A stretch of DNA of 64,000 nucleotides from Pseudoalteromonas luteoviolacea. GTDB lineage: Bacteria > Pseudomonadota > Gammaproteobacteria > Enterobacterales > Alteromonadaceae. Shown here in pieces: positions 34,637 through 44,564 of this stretch. The translations under genes and the position numbers were made by a program. The number at the start of each line of letters is the position of its first letter. Within the stretch, counting starts at the first letter, position 1. The notes below the pieces were generated by a model. It was not told the DNA's origin. It did no database searches and saw only the letters and a program-made list of their open reading frames with translations. The stretch covers positions 1 to 64,000 of the forward strand of contig NZ_JAKFZS010000025.1 in NCBI RefSeq assembly GCF_021654285.1. The letters run 5' to 3'.

Positions 34637-37438
34637 ATGTCTGGATTAGCCTTGAACATACATGCTGCTGTATTTTGTATTATCGTGCTATTTTTCAATA
34701 GCTTTGCGTTTGCCACCTTGTCCAATGAGCAGCTTGTTAAAAATATTGAAAATAGTCAAGGCACTGAAAAAATCGAAGCGATTATCGATTATGTACAAAA
34801 AAACTTTCACTACAATACACCTCAAGCACTTGAATATGCCGGTGAAGGGCTTCAACTTTTAGAGCAACATCCAAGCCATGATCAGTCTGCAAGATTATTG
34901 AGCCATCTGTCTCGTGCCTATATATCTTATGGCGATTTGAACAAAGCCAATGAAGTCGCTTTACAAGCTCAGCAGTTTGCTCAAAAGAGCACCGTCATGA
35001 CAAACGAGCTGCGTGTGCAAATTGTGCTGGCAGATATTGCCATTCGCCAGCGCAGATATGACTTGGCTAGAGCGCGATTAATTGATGTGATAGAGCAGGC
35101 GAAACTGGGAAAGTTTGAGGGCTACTTAGCAAATGCGCATCGTCTTTCTGGACATTTAGACAGTAAAACGCGAGATTATGAAGCAGCTCTTGGCAGTTAT
35201 TTACAAAGTTTGAGTTTATACCGCAAGCTGAAAAATCCGACCATGGCGGCATCTATTCATCAAAGTTTAGCGTCTCTTTACAGGAAAATGAACTTATACG
35301 AAAAGGTCTTATTTCATCAAAAAAGAGCGATCCAAATTTCGTTGACACTTAATAACCCTAATCAACAAGCCATTTTTTATAGCAACATGGGCACTTATTT
35401 TGATGAAGTGGGCAAGTTTGAAAAAGCAATAGAGATGCACCTGAAGTCCTTAAGGCTCAAAGAAAAGCTAGGGTATAAGCTTGGCATGATCCACTCCTAT
35501 AACCGACTTGGTAGTGTGTATCGAGAAGCGGGAGATTTTAAAAAGTCAGAGCAAATGCTCAAAGAAGCGGTGGCTTTGAAAAAAGAAATAAATAGACCAG
35601 ATCCAAATATTTCTACTTACCTAGACTTAGGGCGTCTGTACATTGATACCGGGCAACTTGAATTAGCTGAGCGTTATTTAACACAGAGTATTTCGCTGTA
35701 TCAAGGTTCACCTTGGGAAGATAGAATTGCAGAGATCCATCAGGCGCTGGCGAAACTGCATTTGGTCAGACAACAGCCACAGAGTGCGATCGAGGCTTAT
35801 TTGCGGGCGATAGAGATTGCTCAAGAACATCAAAGAGAGGCTTTACTCATGGACTGCCAGCTTGAAGTCGCCGCTATATTTGAACAACAAGGCATGCATA
35901 TGCAAGCCTTGGCGCACATCAAAGACTATTTAACGTTAAAAAATAAATGGGAAGAGAAGAATAATCAATACCGGATCAGTGCGTTGGCGATTGAGTTTGG
36001 TGTCAGAGAAAAAGAGCGAGAAATAGCCAGTTTAGTCCAACAAAATCGCATCAAAGACCTTGAAATTGAAAAGCAAGCTGTACAACAAGTGGTTTTTTTA
36101 ATCGGTATGCTATTTGTGTTTTGCTTTTTGTCTTTTAGTTATTTTTGGCGCACCAAAAATAAACAGCTCAGAGTTGAACAAGCGGCACTAAAGCAAGTTA
36201 GTGAAGTAAAAGAAAGGTTAAGCCATGCCCTTTGGGGGAGTGGTGATGAGTTGTGGGATTGGGATTTACAAACAGGTGTAATAACCAGAGATAACCAGAT
36301 GAATAAGCTCTGCTTGCCATGTGAGCAAATTGGCACCGATTTAAATGCCATAAAATCCAGTGTTCATCCCGATGATTATGAACGTTTGCACAGTAAATTT
36401 ACCTGCCACCTTGAAGGCGACAGTGACTTTTACGAAGTTAACTATCGTGTCATGACTAAAAGTGGACGATGGCTGTGGGTTTCAGATAGGGGGAAGGTCA
36501 CTTCCCGATCAAAAGATGGTACTGTGCTCAGAGTTAGTGGCACGATTAAAGACATTTCTGAAATTAAAGCATCGGAGTTGGCATTGGCTGAATTAAACGC
36601 AACGCTTGAGAAGCGAGTTGAAGAGCGGACTTTAAGCTTAAAGCAATCAAGAGATGAGTTGGCAGAGATACTCGAAGAGCTGACATCAACACAAGCCAAC
36701 TTAGTTGAAGCACAAAAAATGGCGTCTTTAGGGCGTTTAGTTGCAGGGGTTTCTCATGAATTAAATACACCGCTTGGCACGACGGTTACCGCCAGCTCTA
36801 TATTACTAAAAGAGCTGTATGAGTTTAAGTCTAAGCTAGAAGCCAGCAAGTTAACACTCAGTGATACAAAGTCCTTTATTGATGTATCTTTATCGAGTAT
36901 TGAGTTGATAGACAGTAATACGGAGCGAGCCGCTCAACTCATTAAGCGCTTTAAGCAAGCGTCAGCTCATGAATACGTTAGTAGTGAAAGTCGCATTGAC
37001 CTTAAAGCTTGTATTGAAGGGGTTATTGGGTTTCATGGTAAGGACAGTGATGTGATTGTTGAGATAGATTGTCCAGAAAACTGCATGGTACAGTGTGACT
37101 CTCAAGCGCTCGGTAAGATTTTTGAGGACTTGTATTTCAATTCACTGCTACATGGGCTTGAAGGAAAAGCGGGACACATATCAATAGATGTCACCACCGA
37201 ACAAGAGCAAGTGATTCTACGCTTTACTGACAATGGAAGGGGGGTTGAGCAGCAAGCGATAGCGCATATGTTTGAGCCGTTTTATACCACTGCACGACAT
37301 CAGGGGAAGGTAGGGCTGGGGCTATATATGGTTTTTAATCTAGTCACATATGTTTTGCAAGGCAGTATTCGATATTGCCCAGAGTACGAAAAAGGCGCAT
37401 GTTTCGAAATAATGTTTTCAACTTGTGGTTCACAATAA
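34637..37438 (+). CDS. TPR/PAS hybrid sensor histidine kinase
   Basis: 933 residues from ATG 34637, giving a clean signal-like segment (ALNIHAAVFCIIVLFFNSFAFA); a TTG ten codons earlier is less likely. About residues 50-450 are a series of TPRs (e.g. AIFYSNMGTYFDEVGKFEKAIEMHL, KLGMIHSYNRLGSVYREAGDFKKSE), which should lie in the periplasm. A transmembrane helix is near 485-505 (VVFLIGMLFVFCFLSFSYFW). A PAS domain follows (about 530-650: LWGSGDELWDWDLQTGVI, RVSGTIKDISEIKASE), then a coiled coil. The phosphoacceptor box is GVSHELNTPLGT (about 704) and the HATPase motifs are DNGRGV and GLGLYMV. No receiver domain and no adjacent response regulator. Ligand unknown. Confidence 0.85.
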   Translation: MSGLALNIHAAVFCIIVLFFNSFAFATLSNEQLVKNIENSQGTEKIEAIIDYVQKNFHYNTPQALEYAGEGLQLLEQHPSHDQSARLLSHLSRAYISYGDLNKANEVALQAQQFAQKSTVMTNELRVQIVLADIAIRQRRYDLARARLIDVIEQAKLGKFEGYLANAHRLSGHLDSKTRDYEAALGSYLQSLSLYRKLKNPTMAASIHQSLASLYRKMNLYEKVLFHQKRAIQISLTLNNPNQQAIFYSNMGTYFDEVGKFEKAIEMHLKSLRLKEKLGYKLGMIHSYNRLGSVYREAGDFKKSEQMLKEAVALKKEINRPDPNISTYLDLGRLYIDTGQLELAERYLTQSISLYQGSPWEDRIAEIHQALAKLHLVRQQPQSAIEAYLRAIEIAQEHQREALLMDCQLEVAAIFEQQGMHMQALAHIKDYLTLKNKWEEKNNQYRISALAIEFGVREKEREIASLVQQNRIKDLEIEKQAVQQVVFLIGMLFVFCFLSFSYFWRTKNKQLRVEQAALKQVSEVKERLSHALWGSGDELWDWDLQTGVITRDNQMNKLCLPCEQIGTDLNAIKSSVHPDDYERLHSKFTCHLEGDSDFYEVNYRVMTKSGRWLWVSDRGKVTSRSKDGTVLRVSGTIKDISEIKASELALAELNATLEKRVEERTLSLKQSRDELAEILEELTSTQANLVEAQKMASLGRLVAGVSHELNTPLGTTVTASSILLKELYEFKSKLEASKLTLSDTKSFIDVSLSSIELIDSNTERAAQLIKRFKQASAHEYVSSESRIDLKACIEGVIGFHGKDSDVIVEIDCPENCMVQCDSQALGKIFEDLYFNSLLHGLEGKAGHISIDVTTEQEQVILRFTDNGRGVEQQAIAHMFEPFYTTARHQGKVGLGLYMVFNLVTYVLQGSIRYCPEYEKGACFEIMFSTCGSQ

Positions 37439-37748
37439 TTTGGTTTTATAAATGGCACTCGATGTATAATTATAATTTTGGTGGTTTTTACGACTTAATT
37501 ATATTAAATATTTAATTCTATCTTAGGTGTGGTTGTTATTATTTTAAAATTTATTTTTATTTTTACTTTTATTTTTTGAGTTTTTTTATGCGCTTTGTTA
37601 TGTGTGTGACAAGCGTTTTTTAGTAGAGTTGAATTTCTTAGTAGGGGTAAGAGCAGGTTTTTACCTTAATCTATATTCCAAGATTTAAGACATTTTGCAG
37701 TGTACAAATGCCTGCTCTATTTTAAGCTTATGTTATGTAAGCTTAATT
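37439..37748. other. AT-rich intergenic stretch
   Basis: No gene or clear site seen. Confidence 0.4.
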
Positions 37749-37892
37749 TTATTTTGTTTCGGGTGGCTTATCACAGTTACGACACTGCGAAATGCTTCCT
37801 AACACACCTTCTATTGGAGCAGTTGTATGAGGCCCTATACATTTAGAACCACCAACAACTTTTAATATGGTTTTTTTATTAAGTTTAATCAT
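37749..37892 (-). CDS. GG-leader peptide E (short leader)
   Basis: 47 residues from ATG 37892, which has AAGGA eight bases before it. A longer start would add 24 unrelated residues. Very short leader MIKLNKKTILKVVGG, then a 32-residue core with three Cys: SKCIGPH, SQCRNCDKPPETK. Shares MxKLNKK...GG with peptides D and F but lacks the middle of their leader, so it is a divergent or truncated relative. Confidence 0.55.
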   Translation of the reverse strand: MIKLNKKTILKVVGGSKCIGPHTTAPIEGVLGSISQCRNCDKPPETK

Positions 37893-38032
37893 TATAATAT
37901 TCCTTGAATTTATTTGCACAATCTTGTGCTTGATTATAAAAGCATATGTTTTTAATTTGTTCAATCGTTTTTTTCAAAGTGTTTTTTCTGCTGATGGTAT
38001 TGTGGGTAATATTATTACCACTAATATATTTA

Positions 38033-38710
38033 TTAAATTTTCACTTTTGGTTTTGCGCTTAAATCAAAGCCTTTGAAAATCATCCATAGTGGGAAGATTA
38101 GTTCGTATATGCCACCTGGGATATACATCCAAGCACCTGAGAAATCAAAACCAAAGTAATCAAAAGCGACTTTTAGTAGTAAAACTGCGTAACCAATCAT
38201 GCCAAGTACTGAAATGGCTCTTGGAATTAGGCGGTATTGGTATAAAGTGATGTTCAGTAAAAAACCACACAAGCCTAAAGAAAACATCCCCATTAAAAAG
38301 CCAAACCAACGCTCAGATTTTAGCGCACTGCCCATCATATAAAGGTATTCACTCGATACATCTGGGTTGTCAATGACCTGTTTACCCATGGCAATCAATG
38401 TCATCAGCGTTACTGCACCGGTGATCAAGGTTGCGCCTTCAATCAAACGACCACTCACATATCCGATGGCAATGCGTTCACTATATTGTCTGATAGTCGG
38501 GTAAATCAGAATGGACATGCCAATGACCGCAGCACAGTTAATAAACTCTAATAATGCTGCAAACGCCAGTGATGATCTGTTAAGGGCTGCTTGCTCTAAA
38601 AAGTCTGGCTTAGTGAGTAGCTCATAAATGATGGAATCGGCATACATAAATGAGCTGGTTGAGATCAGGATAAGTAAGCCGGCAATGCGTGTAGCAAGTA
38701 AAGTAGACAT
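38033..38710 (-). CDS. DUF4386 membrane protein, copy 1
   Basis: 225 residues with four to six transmembrane helices (TRIAGLLILISTSSFMYA, SLAFAALLEFINCAAVIGM, GFLMGMFSLGLCGFLLNI). It matches the DUF4386 family of small bacterial membrane proteins, function unknown. It is the same protein as copy 2 (39,516-40,193) except for the last few residues (KPKVKI against KPKAQS), because the duplicated block ends just inside the 3' end. Copy 1 has no terminator of its own. Most likely the derived copy. Confidence 0.8.
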   Translation of the reverse strand: MSTLLATRIAGLLILISTSSFMYADSIIYELLTKPDFLEQAALNRSSLAFAALLEFINCAAVIGMSILIYPTIRQYSERIAIGYVSGRLIEGATLITGAVTLMTLIAMGKQVIDNPDVSSEYLYMMGSALKSERWFGFLMGMFSLGLCGFLLNITLYQYRLIPRAISVLGMIGYAVLLLKVAFDYFGFDFSGAWMYIPGGIYELIFPLWMIFKGFDLSAKPKVKI

Positions 38711-38873
38711 AAATAAAACCCTTTTATTTTTTTGCTTGCCGACATGCTTTATTTAGTGTGCATGTCGACAGTGCGTTTTTAAGATGGGTCTATTGTTGTC
38801 GTAAATTGTGTTTAGATCGTCCTAATGGGCCCGTTCGGTCTTTTTATTCGTATATATTTTAGTGAGTTATAAA
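38044..38873. repeat. 830-bp near-perfect direct repeat, copy 1
   Basis: Matches 39,527-40,356 at an offset of 1,483 bp. I see two mismatches (GCCGGCAATG against TCCGGCAATA around 38,681). It covers the DUF4386 gene, its upstream region, and the last 15 bp of the araC-type gene (TTTATAACTCACTAA on the minus strand). Those last 15 bp show that copy 2, next to the intact regulator, is the parent. Confidence 0.9.
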
Positions 38874-39526
38874 AGGTTTTTGTTTACTCTCGATAAAATG
38901 CAGACAAATCAGTTGTTATCGTTCAGTATGCATTGCACTGTCACTTTTAATTAAACTCAGGGTTGTACCAATGAATGGCTCACAAGAATCTATTTCGCTC
39001 GGAGGCCATTTGGGACAAAAGTAATTCGATATCTGTGAGCGAGCTTTTTAGTATGACGCTTTAATTTTGTCATCAAGCCGTTGGAAGTCGGTTTGTCTTT
39101 ATCTAATTGTGCTAATTTAATTGGATCTGTTTAATCTTATTACGTATAAGCCTATGTTTCTTAATGCTAGTGTTTTTATTCCCAGTCGATGTTTATTTGT
39201 CATCATGTTGATGCCCGTATTGCTAGCGTGATAGGTTTCAGCTTGTCTTGTGTTAAAAACGTCAATCGACATAAGGCACACCTTAAAGAATAGCGGTCGC
39301 TTCAATCATGACTTCCTTCAACGCCTGAACGTAAGTCAGATAGGGGTCATCAGGTCAGTCATGTGAGTGTTTTATTAAAGCGCGATTGTGGCTTAAGTTT
39401 TCAACAAGATACTTTATGGGCTATCGGAGTTTGTCGGGGGAGGGGATTGCAATGGATGCGCTTAAAAACAGAAAAAGGAAGCCGTATTTAGCTTCCTTGG
39501 TGGGTTTTATATTAATTAAGATTGTG
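38874..39526. other. 653-bp spacer between the two repeat copies
   Basis: No supported gene. A terminator for copy 2 (minus strand GGAAGC-TAAATACG-GCTTCC-TTTTT) lies at 39,474-39,499. The spacer contains several short frames of poor quality. Confidence 0.45.
39474..39499 (-). terminator. Terminator of DUF4386 copy 2
   Basis: GGAAGC / GCTTCC stem with a T-run on the minus strand, 17 bp past the stop. Confidence 0.7.
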
Positions 39527-40193
39527 CTTTTGGTTTTGCGCTTAAATCAAAGCCTTTGAAAATCATCCATAGTGGGAAGATTAGTTCGTATATGCCACCT
39601 GGGATATACATCCAAGCACCTGAGAAATCAAAACCAAAGTAATCAAAAGCGACTTTTAGTAGTAAAACTGCGTAACCAATCATGCCAAGTACTGAAATGG
39701 CTCTTGGAATTAGGCGGTATTGGTATAAAGTGATGTTCAGTAAAAAACCACACAAGCCTAAAGAAAACATCCCCATTAAAAAGCCAAACCAACGCTCAGA
39801 TTTTAGCGCACTGCCCATCATATAAAGGTATTCACTCGATACATCTGGGTTGTCAATGACCTGTTTACCCATGGCAATCAATGTCATCAGCGTTACTGCA
39901 CCGGTGATCAAGGTTGCGCCTTCAATCAAACGACCACTCACATATCCGATGGCAATGCGTTCACTATATTGTCTGATAGTCGGGTAAATCAGAATGGACA
40001 TGCCAATGACCGCAGCACAGTTAATAAACTCTAATAATGCTGCAAACGCCAGTGATGATCTGTTAAGGGCTGCTTGCTCTAAAAAGTCTGGCTTAGTGAG
40101 TAGCTCATAAATGATGGAATCGGCATACATAAATGAGCTGGTTGAGATCAGGATAAGTAATCCGGCAATACGTGTAGCAAGTAAAGTAGACAT
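39516..40193 (-). CDS. DUF4386 membrane protein, copy 2 (probable parent copy)
   Basis: 225 residues, identical to copy 1 up to residue 222. It lies 148 bp downstream of the membrane-linked AraC regulator on the same strand, separated by a probable promoter region, and carries its own terminator. The pairing with a sensor-like regulator suggests regulation of this protein, perhaps in response to a membrane or lipophilic signal (inference). Hydrophobic throughout; TM helices include SVLGMIGYAVLLLKVAFDYFGFDF and GGIYELIFPLWMIFKGFD. Confidence 0.8.
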   Translation of the reverse strand: MSTLLATRIAGLLILISTSSFMYADSIIYELLTKPDFLEQAALNRSSLAFAALLEFINCAAVIGMSILIYPTIRQYSERIAIGYVSGRLIEGATLITGAVTLMTLIAMGKQVIDNPDVSSEYLYMMGSALKSERWFGFLMGMFSLGLCGFLLNITLYQYRLIPRAISVLGMIGYAVLLLKVAFDYFGFDFSGAWMYIPGGIYELIFPLWMIFKGFDLSAKPKAQS

Positions 40194-40356
40194 AAATAAA
40201 ACCCTTTTATTTTTTTGCTTGCCGACATGCTTTATTTAGTGTGCATGTCGACAGTGCGTTTTTAAGATGGGTCTATTGTTGTCGTAAATTGTGTTTAGAT
40301 CGTCCTAATGGGCCCGTTCGGTCTTTTTATTCGTATATATTTTAGTGAGTTATAAA
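39527..40356. repeat. 830-bp near-perfect direct repeat, copy 2
   Basis: Partner of 38,044-38,873; see that entry for the mismatches and boundaries. Confidence 0.9.
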
Positions 40357-41475
40357 CGCGGCTTGCTTCCTATACAGTGAAGGGGTTAATCCTGTTGCTT
40401 TTTTAAACGCTGTGTTAAACGTTGATTTTGAATTAAACCCAACCTCATATTGAATGGTCGAGACGCGTTTATCGGTTTCTTGTAGGAGTTTTTCAGCTGC
40501 AGCAATCCGGTATCCGTTAACAAATTGGAAAAAGTTGGTTTTAAGTTGCTGCGATAAGGTCTCAGAAATATGGTTCTCACTGACACTAATGGCCTTTGAA
40601 AGTTTGTTTAAAGACAGCTCTTCGTCCATAAATATCTGTTCTTGCGTCATGATATCTTTTAAATTATCTGATATCGCGTCCATTTTTGCTTGGCTTAATG
40701 TTGCCGTTCTCGATTGTATCGAAATAGGCTGCCCTTTATCCTCTTTGGTTAAGATTGGCTGATTAAGTGCTAATTGAGCGAATGCTAGTAAAACGGCAGC
40801 TTCAAAAAATGGTAAAAGCTTTAACCATGGCAGTTTCCAACCAGTCAGGGTTGGTACGTAAGATAGCGAGTAGCAAAGCCAAACAATGCCCCATAACACG
40901 AGCATGATCCTAAACCAGTCTAGAGATTTTGATTGTATTTCTGCAAAGCGTTCCAATAATTGCTGACGGTGTCTGGCGTGTACTTGCAGTGCTTTGATGA
41001 AGTAAAAGGCATTAAACACCATAAATACAATCATATTGGCAACACAGGTGTATAACGCGATTTTAAAGTGCTCTGGGTTACGTGTTGCGGGATCTGCTAA
41101 AGCAAGTTTTTCGGCTGATGTGAATCCGATAGCAAATGGCAACATCACAAGAATAGCCACAACAGGCCCTATCATGGCTAATGCGTAGCTTTTTTTAGAA
41201 ATCGCAAGCGTTGGCGACATAGTGGCGCATGCATAAAAAAATAAAGCTGGACCAAGGAGGATTCGTACAGGCATTTGCATTCCTACCAATGCAGGAAAGT
41301 ACTGATATGCACCCGTATAAATGACGAGCTCTCCGCTAACATGTATAAGTAGCAAGAATAATAGCGCGATGAGATACGTTGTTTGTGGTTGCTTAGGTTT
41401 GTGCATTGCTTGCACAAGTGCAAGTAAAATCACACCCCACATACCGGAATAGATGATGGTGTCTAAAACATCCAT
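40342..41475 (-). CDS. AraC-family regulator with an N-terminal seven-helix membrane domain
   Basis: 377 residues. The first about 245 residues are hydrophobic with roughly seven transmembrane helices (LIALLFLLLIHVSGELVIY, MIGPVVAILVMLPFAIGF, WFRIMLVLWGIVWLCYSL). The C-terminal about 100 residues form a helix-turn-helix AraC domain: LSLNKLSKAISVSENHISETL, then YEVGFNSKSTFNTAFKKATGLTPSLYRK. Membrane-bound AraC regulators are thought to sense a ligand in or at the membrane. Its stop lies inside the right end of the duplicated block. AGGGAA lies before ATG. Likely controls the DUF4386 gene next to it. Confidence 0.85.
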   Translation of the reverse strand: MDVLDTIIYSGMWGVILLALVQAMHKPKQPQTTYLIALLFLLLIHVSGELVIYTGAYQYFPALVGMQMPVRILLGPALFFYACATMSPTLAISKKSYALAMIGPVVAILVMLPFAIGFTSAEKLALADPATRNPEHFKIALYTCVANMIVFMVFNAFYFIKALQVHARHRQQLLERFAEIQSKSLDWFRIMLVLWGIVWLCYSLSYVPTLTGWKLPWLKLLPFFEAAVLLAFAQLALNQPILTKEDKGQPISIQSRTATLSQAKMDAISDNLKDIMTQEQIFMDEELSLNKLSKAISVSENHISETLSQQLKTNFFQFVNGYRIAAAEKLLQETDKRVSTIQYEVGFNSKSTFNTAFKKATGLTPSLYRKQAAFITH

Positions 41476-42166
41476 AATTTCCCTAATACTAGATATAGTA
41501 GATAAAACTCGCTGTATATTAAGTGTGTGTAATTCTTATGTAAAGTTTAATGGGGTGTTTTTTTAGAGTTTAATTAATAATTTTATGACTGGAAGGTGAT
41601 GATTTAAATAGATATATTTCTTATGCGTCTGCTTCAAATGTATTCTTTCTCATTGGTGTTCAATAAACTGGTTGTTAATGTATGCCAACCAACTATGATG
41701 CAAACTCAAGCCTTATAAAGTCTATTTTTAATCATATATTCTATTGGTTTCAACCCTAGCTGTGCCGCTTTTTCATTAAGTCAGCTAACTTACTTTGTAT
41801 TGCTCGTAGGTATGGTTGTTGCAATTTTTTACCATCTTGGTTGGGACTCGCATTGAGGTCGTGTAGACAAAAAGGTGTCCTGTTTTGGTCTCTGTATTTA
41901 TGAGCATTGAACTGTAAAAGGGTTTTGAGTGCCAGTATAAAAAGTTTGATGAGTGAGACGCTTTTTGTAGACAAGTGGCCGAAAGTAAACTTGCTATTAC
42001 TTCTATGGAATTCAACTTAATTTACAGCGATTTGGCGCATTTATATCTACTCTTATTTAGGGTGTGTTATTTATTTAACAGTGATGTAGATGCCAATACG
42101 CTTACACTGATCGTGAGTAAGAGAATAACGGTATAAATACAGACAACCAAATACTAAGGAGTGCGA
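41476..42166. other. Intergenic stretch with one doubtful minus-strand frame
   Basis: At 41,756-41,974 a 72-codon minus-strand frame reads LHDLNASPNQDGKKL and LADLMKKRHS near its end. It looks protein-like but has no family or ribosome-binding site and may be the C-terminal debris of a larger gene. The rest appears non-coding. Confidence 0.35.
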
Positions 42167-43222
42167 ATGCATTTGTTAACTGCGAAAAGATATTTATTGG
42201 TGAAATTTTGCTTATTATTCAGTGGCCTGAACGTTGCTAGTGTATGGGCAAGCACAGAAGCAGTTGATGATAAAAAAGCTTATTGGCAACAAGCGCCTTC
42301 TTTACCTATACCATTGCAAGAGATCTATCCCGCGGTATTTAAGGAGCGGATCATCGTTGGGGGTGGCTTTACTCCATCAAAAACGCCGTCTTTTCATGGT
42401 CTGGGCCCGAGTAAAGATGTTTATTTGTTAAACCCTTCAACTGAACGTTGGCAGACAGCCCCTTCATTACCCGAACGTCGTCACCATCTGGGGATGGTGA
42501 GTAATAGACATTATATTTATGGGATCGGAGGGTATTCAGGGCCTAAAGATGATGCGTGGAAAATAAAAAGGTCTGTGTTCAGATTGGATGGCAAGTTTCA
42601 GAGTTGGCGCTCAGGGCCTTCACTCCCTATTCCGCTAGCGGAGTCTGTTTATGCCAATGTCGGAAAGTACATCCATGTTATTGGTGGCAAAACAGTCTCT
42701 TCAAAGACTGGCAAGAAGGTAGATTCCAACGCGCATTATGTGCTCGTTAATAATGCATATTGGCGAAAAGCAAAGCCCGCGAGTATTGAGCGAAATTCTG
42801 CTGCAAGTGCTGTCATTGGCAGTAAGATTTATGTCATTGGTGGACGCTCTTTGGCACAGGGTGGTAAAAATCTAATTAACGTTGAAGTATATGACACGAA
42901 AATGGATACTTGGACTGCCTTAAGCCCATTACCTATCGCGTCAGCAGGGCTGTCCGCGAGTGTGCTGGATGAAAAAATCATTGTCACTGGTGGAGAAGTG
43001 TTTGGGCCAAATCATCAATGGCAAGAAGGGGAGGCTTTTTCGAATGCTTGGAGCTATGACCCAAAAATGGATCAATGGCAAGCACTACCCGATTTGCCTC
43101 AAGCACGTCATGGACATGGTGCTGTTACCTTGAATAACACATTATATGTGATTGGTGGAGCTGCAAAAGTAGGCCCTCAAGACACATTGCAAAATACACT
43201 TTCAATTACAGCAGAACAGTAG
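42167..43222 (+). CDS. Exported kelch-repeat beta-propeller protein
   Basis: 351 residues from ATG 42167 (AAGGAG six bases upstream). Signal RYLLVKFCLLFSGLNVASVWA. Then about six kelch units: ERIIVGGGF, HYIYGIGGYSG, KYIHVIGGKT, SKIYVIGGRS, EKIIVTGGEV and NTLYVIGGAAK, each with a W about 20 residues later (WQTAPSLPERRHHLGM). Propellers of this type bind sugars or proteins; N-acetylneuraminate mutarotase (NanM) is one example, but no sialic-acid gene is nearby. Function open. Confidence 0.8.
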   Translation: MHLLTAKRYLLVKFCLLFSGLNVASVWASTEAVDDKKAYWQQAPSLPIPLQEIYPAVFKERIIVGGGFTPSKTPSFHGLGPSKDVYLLNPSTERWQTAPSLPERRHHLGMVSNRHYIYGIGGYSGPKDDAWKIKRSVFRLDGKFQSWRSGPSLPIPLAESVYANVGKYIHVIGGKTVSSKTGKKVDSNAHYVLVNNAYWRKAKPASIERNSAASAVIGSKIYVIGGRSLAQGGKNLINVEVYDTKMDTWTALSPLPIASAGLSASVLDEKIIVTGGEVFGPNHQWQEGEAFSNAWSYDPKMDQWQALPDLPQARHGHGAVTLNNTLYVIGGAAKVGPQDTLQNTLSITAEQ

Positions 43223-43236
43223 GTGTTGTAAATTTG

Positions 43237-43265
43237 GAGAATAGCCACCTAATGGGGCTATTCTC
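43237..43265. terminator. Terminator between convergent genes
   Basis: GAGAATAGCC / GGCTATTCTC perfect 10-bp stem with loop ACCTAATGG; limited T-run. Confidence 0.65.
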
Positions 43266-43276
43266 TATTATTGGAA

Positions 43277-43492
43277 TTAATAACTCCAATGTGCCTTACC
43301 GCCATGTCTTGTTTCGCAGTGGTAAGCTGCACGAGACGCATAAGATTCTTCCCCATGCAAGAAATCAAAACTCCACAGTATTTTATTGTCTTTAAAACAT
43401 GTAACCTTGAACCCGCTAGAAAATGCTTGTGATTCCATTGGCATTGCAGAAACTACTGCTGCTGTAAGCGCGAAAAGAATTGGCTTAATCAT
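43277..43492 (-). CDS. Small secreted protein, paralogue a
   Basis: 71 residues from ATG 43492 (AAGGA at good distance; the ATG six bases earlier touches it). Signal MIKPILFALTAAVVSAMPMESQA. Mature part (about 45 residues) has KVTCFKDNKILWSFDF and HCETRHGGKAHW. A Cys at each end could be paired. The paralogue at 43,585 shares the MIK[PA][IL]LFA signal and the HCE-R-x-GGKA end. Function unknown. Confidence 0.55.
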   Translation of the reverse strand: MIKPILFALTAAVVSAMPMESQAFSSGFKVTCFKDNKILWSFDFLHGEESYASRAAYHCETRHGGKAHWSY

Positions 43493-43584
43493 TGTCATTC
43501 CTTTTTATATAAATTTTATTATTAATTGATTAGATTGGTATGGAACAGTTTTTAATTTTGCTTAATTGAGAGTTTTAATACCCT

Positions 43585-43809
43585 TTACCAACTAGAACCA
43601 AGTGTTTTGGCTTTCCCTCCAAGTCTTCTTTCGCAGTGATCTATCGTACGAATAATATAGTCAGTCTCATACCCAGAAAATCGTAGGTTGAATATCAAAG
43701 TGTCATTTTTATAGCAAAGTACATCTACATAGCCGCCAATAGCTTGAGATTGCTGTGGGAAAGTTGCGAACACCGCTGCTGATGCGGCAAAAAGTAGTGC
43801 TTTAATCAT
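43585..43809 (-). CDS. Small secreted protein, paralogue b
   Basis: 74 residues from ATG 43809; earlier in-frame Mets precede the ribosome-binding site AAGGA. Signal MIKALLFAASAAVFATFPQQSQA. Mature: VDVLCYKNDTLIFNLRFSGYE, then DHCERRLGGKAKTLG. Same plan as paralogue a: a Cys in a first strand, a second in the HCE motif. Not recognised. Confidence 0.55.
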   Translation of the reverse strand: MIKALLFAASAAVFATFPQQSQAIGGYVDVLCYKNDTLIFNLRFSGYETDYIIRTIDHCERRLGGKAKTLGSSW

Positions 43810-44564
43810 CATTAAATCCTTGTTGAAAATAATTATCATTACTAATTGTCGGGGCGCATTTTAATCAATTAGATGTGTTTGTAAAGACTTTTAATTAATC
43901 AAATTTAAATTAAATTAATTCAAATAAGTGTTTTGTAAGAATTGTGAATCTATTTACTCAAAATTTTTGAGTAAATTTTTTCTTAATTAGTTGGAATGAA
44001 GTGGTGGAGACTATATTTAGGACTGCTATGAACATAAAAAAATTAGAGATAAATCGATATAAAAGCTGATATTTGCATATCTATATCCCTTATCGAATAG
44101 CATATAGAGTAATTTACAGTAACTCATAGGTAGTTTTAAAGTTCACTTTATGGTCTTGATTATATGTTGGTAAGACTCTGAATTTAACAGGTGAACTATT
44201 TGTTATGACTGAAGGGGATTTAATCGTTCCTGAGACTGTCTTATAGCTTTTTTACGATACCGTTACTGAAATAAATTAGGTTTAAGTAAATTTGGTTATT
44301 TAGGGCTTTATAATTATACAGATCATGTCATGCTGATAAAGTTAGTTGGATAAAATGCGAACGTCCATCTGGTTGAATCTTGTGTTTTTAAGATCTTTTT
44401 AACAAGCTTTTTATGATTTTTATTTCCATATTTAAATGAAAATATTTATATTTTATTTTTGGATTTTTTGATGTATTTTACATTTTAAAATGTACCTATA
44501 CTTGTAAATTAAATTGTGCAAAGTTAATATTTGAACCTTCATAAGGAACATTCCAGGAAGTAAA
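43810..44564. other. Long AT-rich non-coding stretch
   Basis: No gene or structured RNA recognised; contains the promoter region for the FkbM gene and for paralogue b. Confidence 0.4.
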
